Origin: Fibrobacter succinogenes
GTDB taxonomy: Bacteria; Fibrobacterota; Fibrobacteria; Fibrobacterales; Fibrobacteraceae
Reading direction: 5' to 3'
DNA: 64,000 bases
NCBI GenBank assembly: GCA_902762305.1
Contig: CACWNW010000003.1
Location: forward strand, 62,001-126,000
Part shown: positions 58,800 through 64,000 of the stretch, one piece after another
Layout: each line of letters starts with the position of its first letter
Position numbering within the stretch: the stretch's first letter is position 1
Translations under genes and position numbers: made by a program
The notes under the pieces: model-generated
The model's database searches: none
Seen by the model: the letters and a program-made list of their open reading frames with translations, nothing else
What the model was told of the DNA's origin: nothing

Positions 58800-60986
58800 T
58801 TATTCCGTCACCTTGGCCATAAATTTTCTATTGCCATTCACCTGCTTGAGCATGTAGGCGCCCTGCCTGTAACCGGCTGCCTTCAGGGCCTGCGTCGCAT
58901 CCATGCGGGCGAGGTCCACGGTCCCGAGCAATTTGCCCGAGAGGCTGAACACGCGGTAAACCTTCGAACTGCCGGCATGGAACCCGAGCTGCCGAACAAC
59001 ATCCGGCACGGAATCCTTCACCGTACCGAAGGAGAACCAGTCCACGTTCACATTGTTGCCGGTGATAGTCAGGCGAACCGTATGCGGGCCCTTGGCAAGC
59101 GTAACCTTGCCGGCGCTGAATTCCTGGTACACGCTCCAGTCTTCGCCCGTCTTGGTCACGTTGACCGTATCGCCCACCGGCTTCCCGTCCACGGAGAAGC
59201 AGAAGCCGGAATTTTCGGCGCCCGAGGAGGCATAGGCCGTAATCGGGTATTCACCGTCGGCAGCAACCTCTATGGTATATTCGAGCCATTCGTCTACGTT
59301 CGTGTAGCCGATCGCCTTGCCCGTCCCGCCAAGCACGATGTCCACGCCTTCGTCCTCACGGAATGCGGCATCGCCCTGGTTCTCGGCATCGTTGTCGCTG
59401 TAAGAATCGTTGCCAGCGCCGTAACCCGGCACATCGAAGTTCTCGGCCTCGATCTTGCCCGGAACACCGGCAACCTTGCCATCATAAGGAGTCTGCGGTT
59501 CGGGTTCACGCTTGGTGCCCTGGAATTCCCATTCGAGAATACCCATGGTGGAATCCTTGCCATTATTTTTGAACACGAAGAACAGCTGATCGACAACGCC
59601 GGTAAGGCCCGTCATAGCGCAGTCGTTATCAGTGAAAGTCATGTTATTGGCAGTCTTTGCAAGTTCGCAAGTACCAGCCAACGTGCCGCTAGCGCTACCT
59701 GTATGGATTTCAATCTTGTTGCCTTCGCCCACGTTCGCCGCCTTGATGCGGAGGTTCTGGGCACCGTTACCGAAGTCCACGCCAGACACGCGAATCCAAG
59801 ATTCGCTACGGCTCGTGAGCGGCAACAGCACGTGCTTCACCGGCTGACCCTTCGTCCAGTCCGTACGGCTACGGATGTTCAACTGCTTGGAACTCGTAGT
59901 CGCCTTGTAAGTCCTGTACGGGTCGAAGTTCTTGATCTGCTTCGGGCCTTCACGGGTAAAGGTCAGCTTGTTCATCTTGTCGCCACTCCAGGTGAGTTCG
60001 TCGATGGACACGCTTCTGTGGTTTTCGTAATTCGGGTTTTCGGAACGCACGCCCGCCTGGGTCGTTGCTGCCGGATGGTTATCGGAAGTCACCAAGCGAC
60101 GGTCGTGGTAAACAGCGTACCACTTGTCCTTGAACGGAGCGAAGCCCTGGTGGTTGTTACCGCCTTCGCCGTGAGCATCGGGCACGGAGCCAATGCCCGG
60201 AATAACCGTACCTACAAAGGTATAGGGGCCCCAGATATTGTCTGACATGCCATAGTCAATCACCTGGCTACGGTTGTTGAAACTCAAGTAGTAGGTGTTG
60301 TTACGCTTGTGCAGGTAAGGAGCTTCGAAAGAGTTCGGCAAGGAGACCTTCTTCAGGGAATTCTTGTCGAAAGTGATCTTGCCATTGCTTTCGGTAAAGC
60401 TGATAATGTCGAAGTTGTTACCGTAGGGGCGGCTATTGCTTTCGCCACCACCGAAAATCACGTAACCCTTACCGTCGTCATCGATCAAAATGCCCGGGTC
60501 AAAGCAGTGTGCAATGCCGTCGCAGCTACCAATCAAACTGCCACTACCTGCAATCCTGTTGACGCCATGTGTTTCCTTGACAGGGTCGGTATAAGGACCA
60601 TCGATAGCTGGGGCGGTAATCATGCCCACGCCGCTTGCGCCATCGGGGTAAACGATATAGACTTTACCGTCCTTGACGGCAATGCCCGACGCCCACGTAT
60701 TGCTCGGATAGTTGCCGAACTCGCGCTTGGAACGGAAAATCATGCCATGGTCGGTCCAGTTCTTCATGTCTTCAGAAGTGAAGGCGTAAAGGCCGACAAT
60801 GTCGTAGTTCCAGTTCGTCTGGTTGTTATAATCATCCACATCGGTCAAGATGTAGAAGGTGTCACCATCGGAGGCGCAAGAGGGGTCCGCCAGATAGTGG
60901 TAAGATGAGATAGGGTTGTCCGCCAGACCGTACGTGGCAAGACCCGCTACCAGGAAAGACGTTGCAACACCACAACTGAATTTCAT
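58800..60986 (-). CDS. GH43 hydrolase with two CBM6-like modules (C)
   Basis: A 728-residue secreted enzyme. Signal peptide 1-22, propeller with Asp34 (YHYLADPS), CFDPGILIDDDG and general-acid Glu in FEAPYLHKRNNTYYLSF, a CBM6-like module (about 360-475), a diverged canonical CBM6 (about 500-635, KIEAENFDVPGYG ... VNVDWFSF) and a basic C-terminal domain. It is the most diverged of the three GH43s in its catalytic part. A good Shine-Dalgarno (AAGGAG) precedes the ATG at 60986. Confidence 0.92.
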   Translation of the reverse strand: MKFSCGVATSFLVAGLATYGLADNPISSYHYLADPSCASDGDTFYILTDVDDYNNQTNWNYDIVGLYAFTSEDMKNWTDHGMIFRSKREFGNYPSNTWASGIAVKDGKVYIVYPDGASGVGMITAPAIDGPYTDPVKETHGVNRIAGSGSLIGSCDGIAHCFDPGILIDDDGKGYVIFGGGESNSRPYGNNFDIISFTESNGKITFDKNSLKKVSLPNSFEAPYLHKRNNTYYLSFNNRSQVIDYGMSDNIWGPYTFVGTVIPGIGSVPDAHGEGGNNHQGFAPFKDKWYAVYHDRRLVTSDNHPAATTQAGVRSENPNYENHRSVSIDELTWSGDKMNKLTFTREGPKQIKNFDPYRTYKATTSSKQLNIRSRTDWTKGQPVKHVLLPLTSRSESWIRVSGVDFGNGAQNLRIKAANVGEGNKIEIHTGSASGTLAGTCELAKTANNMTFTDNDCAMTGLTGVVDQLFFVFKNNGKDSTMGILEWEFQGTKREPEPQTPYDGKVAGVPGKIEAENFDVPGYGAGNDSYSDNDAENQGDAAFREDEGVDIVLGGTGKAIGYTNVDEWLEYTIEVAADGEYPITAYASSGAENSGFCFSVDGKPVGDTVNVTKTGEDWSVYQEFSAGKVTLAKGPHTVRLTITGNNVNVDWFSFGTVKDSVPDVVRQLGFHAGSSKVYRVFSLSGKLLGTVDLARMDATQALKAAGYRQGAYMLKQVNGNRKFMAKVTE

Positions 60987-61103
60987 AACTGCTCCTTTTA
61001 TGGAGAGTCAATAAGCCAATCACCCCCTAGAGGCTCTTGATCCCATACGGGTATAAAGATATCATCAAAAAAAAGAAAAGTGTCGTTCGTCACAACACTT
61101 CCC

Positions 61104-61121
61104 ATTTACAATTTGTCTATA
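61104..61121 (-). promoter_or_regulatory. Putative xylan-regulon operator, GH43 gene C
   Basis: Minus strand TATAGACAAATTGTAAAT, 46 bp from the -10-like TTTATAC (61051-61057). The stretch between them contains TGTGACGAACGACAC, an imperfect relative of the CRP-type palindrome at 24583. Confidence 0.65.
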
Positions 61122-61150
61122 CCTTTGTAAGGTTTTCGAAATCGAAAAAA

Positions 61151-62392
61151 CTATTTCGACTGCTTCCGCGGAATGAACTCGCTATAGCCGAACACCTCGA
61201 TATCGTCAATCCAGAATTCACCACCCGTACCTCCAAATATGGAGATATCGGTGATGCGCCTCTTCACGACATCCCAACCCAGATTACCGCCCGTCTTGTT
61301 GCTGTCGGGTTCCTGGAGCTTGCTGGGCACAACCACATAGCGGTTCCAGACCGTATCGATATCGATATGCGTCCAGGCCTTTCCGCTTTCTTCTTCGGAA
61401 GTGCTGTCGAGGTTCATGTCGAACGAGAACGAAATGTACTTGTGCTTGGTCGTATCCGTGATGGCATCGGCACGGGCCCAGAACACGATAGAATCGAGCC
61501 CGCTCATGTCGACAAGGCCACCCAGTTCATAGCCCATCAGCACCCACTGGTACAGCGAATCATTCGTACATGTAAAGTGCGCGACCTTGCCTTCCCGGCC
61601 AAGGCCTGCATCGGCCACTTCGACTTTGCCCGAGGCATACTCGCTGTGGTCGATTTTCCAATTGTCAACACCGTCCTCGAAATCATCGAGGACGAACGAA
61701 AGTATAGGCGGCCTTGCATCGATAAGGATTTCGCGGAACTCACCCGACTTGACTTCGGCAAGCACGGAACCGAGCTTGCGGGCATAGTTCACATGCTGCT
61801 TCTTGCCCTTCTCGTTAACGACGGTAGAATCGTCCTGGACGAAGGCAACCACCTCGAAGAAGCCTGCAGGCAGGGATTCGAATTCGAAGTTGCCCTCGGA
61901 ATCGGCCTCGGTACTGTAGTCAAGACCCTGGACGGCAACCGTGACGGGTTCGTCGATGCCCTCTTCAAGCACCACCTGGCCCGCGACCGCGCCCGGAGGT
62001 CCGACATGCAGGGACACTCGGCCGCCGTTGGTATGCCACGACCTGTAATTGAACTTGGAGGCGCCCTTCAGGGAATCGCCGCGGGCTTCCACTATATAAC
62101 TGCCAAAGCCCAAATTGTTAAGCACCAGCGATCCAGAATCGTTGGTCTCGTAATTCATATTCGCGGTAGCAAGAGAATCAGCAAGGGTATCGCCGCTCGC
62201 CAGATAGCTATCCGGACGGACAATAACCTTCACATGTGCCGCCGGAGACCCGTCGGCAAGCTGCACGGAAAGGGCGATGGAATTTTCCGTTTCCATCGAT
62301 GAACCGGCGCCTTCGATACCGTTCTCGCCAGTACACGCGACAAAGAATCCGCTCAATGCCGCCAACCCTATTTTCCACACCCTATTCATCAT
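61151..62392 (-). CDS. Lipoprotein with carboxypeptidase-regulatory-like and jelly-roll domains
   Basis: A 413-residue outer-envelope lipoprotein (lipobox FVAC, Cys20). Residues about 40-120 and 125-200 resemble carboxypeptidase-regulatory/Ig-like folds (VSLHVGPPGAVAGQVVLEEG, EGNFEFESLPAGFFEVVAF). Residues about 235-400 form a carbohydrate-binding-like jelly roll (VLDDFEDGVDNWKID ... FWIDDIEVFGY). Its start overlaps the stop of the TIGR02147 gene by 4 nt (ATGA), so the two are expressed together. A role in sensing or binding polysaccharide at the surface is plausible but inferred. Confidence 0.78.
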   Translation of the reverse strand: MMNRVWKIGLAALSGFFVACTGENGIEGAGSSMETENSIALSVQLADGSPAAHVKVIVRPDSYLASGDTLADSLATANMNYETNDSGSLVLNNLGFGSYIVEARGDSLKGASKFNYRSWHTNGGRVSLHVGPPGAVAGQVVLEEGIDEPVTVAVQGLDYSTEADSEGNFEFESLPAGFFEVVAFVQDDSTVVNEKGKKQHVNYARKLGSVLAEVKSGEFREILIDARPPILSFVLDDFEDGVDNWKIDHSEYASGKVEVADAGLGREGKVAHFTCTNDSLYQWVLMGYELGGLVDMSGLDSIVFWARADAITDTTKHKYISFSFDMNLDSTSEEESGKAWTHIDIDTVWNRYVVVPSKLQEPDSNKTGGNLGWDVVKRRITDISIFGGTGGEFWIDDIEVFGYSEFIPRKQSK

Positions 62393-63252
62393 TTTTTTAC
62401 TCCTGCACCGTCCCCCATAATAGCATTTTCTGCGGCGCCACCCTTACGGGCAACCGGATAAAAAGCCATCGAAAGCTGCATAACGCGGTCGGGATTCTTA
62501 GCCTCGTCCACGCGTTTTTGCACTAATCTGCGGAATTCCCTCAGCATTTCGCCCAAATCCTCGAAACAGGACTGGTCGACAGAAAGAGTCAGGGTAGAAA
62601 TATTTCGCTCGTCGACAGGGATGTTCTCGAGGGCGTCGCTTGCCAGCCCGAGCACCTGCCTCTGGAAGTTCCTCACCGCCTTCGCCTTCTCGGGACCGCC
62701 TACCGTGAGGTGCGCATCCGTCAGCGCAAGGCGCCCGCTCGCCAACTTCTTGACAAGCCCGACTTCCTTCAAGATTTCGATAGCCTCGGTAACCTGCTCC
62801 TCGGAAATGGGCGGGCAGATATCCTTGGCAATCTGCTTCACGTTCACCACCCCGCCATTCAGGTCGAGGTAGGCACGCACTGCCGGAATCCACCAGTTTT
62901 CGAGCAGTTTGAGTTCGGCCGCCTGGAGGCTGTGGCGTTCCACGTCGCGAAGGGAAAGCGCCTTCGCCATCAATTCTTCTTTCTTGGCCTTGTCCTTGCT
63001 CACTGCGGCCGAGAACAGCAGGTCGAAATATTCCGCCTCGCGGCCGTTCAGCGCAAGAATTTCCTTGGCAGCCTGCAACGCATGAGCGGGCAGGTGCTGT
63101 TTTTTCTGCAACACGCGGTAAAGGTAGCTGGAATCCAGCCCCAGCTTATCGCCCATCATGCGATAGCTATAGAAGGGCATCTCCGCCTTGCGGCGGTCGT
63201 AGTAGTCCTTCAAGAAGTCGCGGTAGTCCGCTATGTCCGAAAAAATAACCAT
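62389..63252 (-). CDS. TIGR02147-family (DUF4423) putative regulator
   Basis: A 287-residue protein. The N-terminal DYRDFLKDYYDRRKAE plus SYRMMGDKLGLDSSYLYRVLQKKQHL is the family's helix-turn-helix-like start. The rest is helical, with a second winged-helix-like part near 120-170 (VKQIAKDICPPISEEQVTEAIEILKEVGLV). The family is abundant in Fibrobacter and often sits beside a lipoprotein gene, as here (4-nt overlap). No enzyme motif is seen. It carries the shared xylan operator upstream, so it may be part of, or control, that regulon. Confidence 0.82.
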   Translation of the reverse strand: MVIFSDIADYRDFLKDYYDRRKAEMPFYSYRMMGDKLGLDSSYLYRVLQKKQHLPAHALQAAKEILALNGREAEYFDLLFSAAVSKDKAKKEELMAKALSLRDVERHSLQAAELKLLENWWIPAVRAYLDLNGGVVNVKQIAKDICPPISEEQVTEAIEILKEVGLVKKLASGRLALTDAHLTVGGPEKAKAVRNFQRQVLGLASDALENIPVDERNISTLTLSVDQSCFEDLGEMLREFRRLVQKRVDEAKNPDRVMQLSMAFYPVARKGGAAENAIMGDGAGVKK

Positions 63253-63308
63253 CAGCTATTAAATTACCCTTTGCAAAGTAGAAAAAAAAGGCTTTTTGTA
63301 AATTCTTT

Positions 63309-63326
63309 ATTGACTTTTTATCCATA
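63309..63326 (-). promoter_or_regulatory. Putative xylan-regulon operator, TIGR02147 gene
   Basis: Minus strand TATGGATAAAAAGTCAAT, identical to the GH43 gene A site. TTAATAG lies exactly 46 bp away (63256-63262), unusually close to the start codon at 63252. A near match to the CRP-type palindrome (GTTGACGAAAATCACA, 63332-63347) adjoins it. Confidence 0.6.
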
Positions 63327-63385
63327 CCCGAGTTGACGAAAATCACAAAAGTCCCTCTTTTTCCCGTTTTTTTGCCCTTTTTTGC

Positions 63386-63391
63386 TATAAT
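63386..63391 (+). promoter_or_regulatory. -10 box of sigma factor gene
   Basis: TATAAT, a consensus -10, 8 nt before an ATG at 63400. No clear -35 at the usual distance. Confidence 0.55.
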
Positions 63392-63438
63392 ACTTTTCCA
63401 TGCAACCACCCCCGCCCCCCAAGCATCAAAATAAAAGA

Positions 63439-64000
63439 ATGGACGAAAGAGTGATTCTAAAGATGGTTCAGGAAGGCAGCCGCGAGGCTCTTGGACTGCT
63501 GTGGAGTGAACACAGCAGCAAGGTCCTGAACCTCGCCTTCAGAATGCTCCGAGACAGGGACGAAGCCGAAGACATCCTCATGGACGTCTTTGTGCAGGTT
63601 CCCTCCGCCATAAAAAGTTTCAAAGGCCAGAGCGCCGTCGCCACATGGCTCTACCGCCTCACGGTGAACGCATGCCTCATGAAGTTGCGTGCAGGCAAAC
63701 GCCACCGCGAGCTCGAAGAGGAACACCTCGACACGATCATCGAGGAAGCCCTCGGGAAGGCAGATGCGGCAAACGATTTCGACCCGACCCTTCTCGAAAA
63801 GGGACTCGCCCAGTTGAACGCAGAGACGCGAAGCATGCTCTGGCTCAAGGATGCCGAGGACCTGGACGTAAAGGACCTCGCCGAGATTTACAAGATGCCC
63901 GAGGGCACCGTCAAGGCGAGGCTCAGCCGCGCAAGGAGTTTTGTTCGCAACTATATAAACGAACGCAAAGCCAATATCAACAAGGAGTGCAACCATGCCT
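63439..64000 (+). CDS. ECF-like sigma-70 family RNA polymerase sigma factor (partial)
   Basis: The first 187 residues are visible and the gene runs off the right edge. Region 2 is at about 5-75 (LWSEHSSKVLNLAFRMLRDRDEAEDILMDVFVQVPSAIKSF ... VATWLYRLTVNACL) and region 4 at about 125-175 (LDVKDLAEIYKMPEGTVKARLSRARSFVRNYI). I use the ATG at 63439. An in-frame ATG at 63400 adds a Pro-rich stretch and would be leaderless from the TATAAT box. An AAGGAG site and ATG at 63995 inside the 3' end suggest an overlapping next gene, often an anti-sigma factor in this setting. Confidence 0.88.
   Translation, partial: MDERVILKMVQEGSREALGLLWSEHSSKVLNLAFRMLRDRDEAEDILMDVFVQVPSAIKSFKGQSAVATWLYRLTVNACLMKLRAGKRHRELEEEHLDTIIEEALGKADAANDFDPTLLEKGLAQLNAETRSMLWLKDAEDLDVKDLAEIYKMPEGTVKARLSRARSFVRNYINERKANINKECNHA

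Noticed and set aside
63400-63438. Pro-rich N-terminal extension of the sigma factor
   Set aside because: MQPPPPPKHQNKR is atypical for the family, and the body of homology starts at 63439. It is kept as an alternative because the TATAAT box would allow a leaderless start.
1-64000. CRISPR arrays, phage genes or insertion sequences with transposase
   Set aside because: No regularly spaced repeat-spacer pattern, integrase, capsid or transposase coding sequence was found. The repeats present are short, palindromic and non-coding.

Overview
The window looks like chromosomal DNA of a fibre-degrading Fibrobacter. The evidence is a set of secreted xylanolytic enzymes (two GH10, one GH30, three GH43, one CE1 esterase) carrying CBM6 modules and basic C-terminal domains, a GH8 enzyme, a TIGR02147-type regulator paired with a lipoprotein, many lipoproteins, and AT-rich -10 boxes of the TATATT type. 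No rRNA, tRNA, CRISPR array, phage or intact transposase was seen.

Layout. 1-14630 (mostly minus): two nucleotide-sugar dehydrogenases, a CotH-kinase/lamin-tail lipoprotein, a DMT transporter, an S23 four-helix-bundle gene framed by small repeats, and a MCE-ptsH-ptsI-lytic transglycosylase run. This is followed by an M16-like lipoprotein, an unknown secreted protein and trmH. 14631-15463 is a gene-free block with a candidate structured RNA and repeats. 15464-18993: two BatA/BatB-like VWA genes separated by an opposite-strand degenerate GGDEF gene. 19095-28317: GH8, an acyltransferase, tandem GH10-CBM6 xylanases and a divergent CE1 esterase. 28397-30757: trpBA behind a complete tryptophan attenuator. 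32010-37234: a tightly overlapping hisE-hisG-EAL/HDOD-recR-engB-mlaE-mlaF run. 37496-42601: pyrC, then plsC-rnr and an RgpF-like gene. 42701-46544 (minus): a lipoprotein and the yidC-yidD-rnpA-rpmH cluster. 46705-48671: a GGDEF protein, DivIVA and a YggU protein. 48903-60986: GH30, an AT-rich lipoprotein, GH43, a subtilase, and two more GH43s. 61151-64000: a lipoprotein, its TIGR02147 partner and an ECF-like sigma factor.

How the genes work together. The CE1, GH10, GH30 and GH43 enzymes form a xylan-depolymerising set: backbone xylanases, a glucuronoxylanase, arabinosidase/xylosidase-type enzymes and feruloyl-ester removal. They lie in two blocks about 20 kb apart, separated by housekeeping genes. 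I read a shared 18-bp partly palindromic element upstream of all seven of these genes, and also upstream of the TIGR02147 regulator gene. In most cases it lies a near-constant 45-46 bp before a TTTATAG-like -10 box (about 49-50 bp in two). I propose this as an undescribed xylan-regulon operator; it is the main finding.

Second in interest is the trpBA leader. It has a consensus promoter, a peptide with three consecutive Trp codons, and four mutually exclusive RNA strands ending in a terminator. Other points are the S23 repeat element with an S23-less second copy, an 84-bp hairpin repeat present twice with one mismatch, mosaic exchange among GH43 paralogues, and degenerate catalytic motifs in all three c-di-GMP-type proteins. 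All functional calls come from reading motifs by eye; no database search was run.
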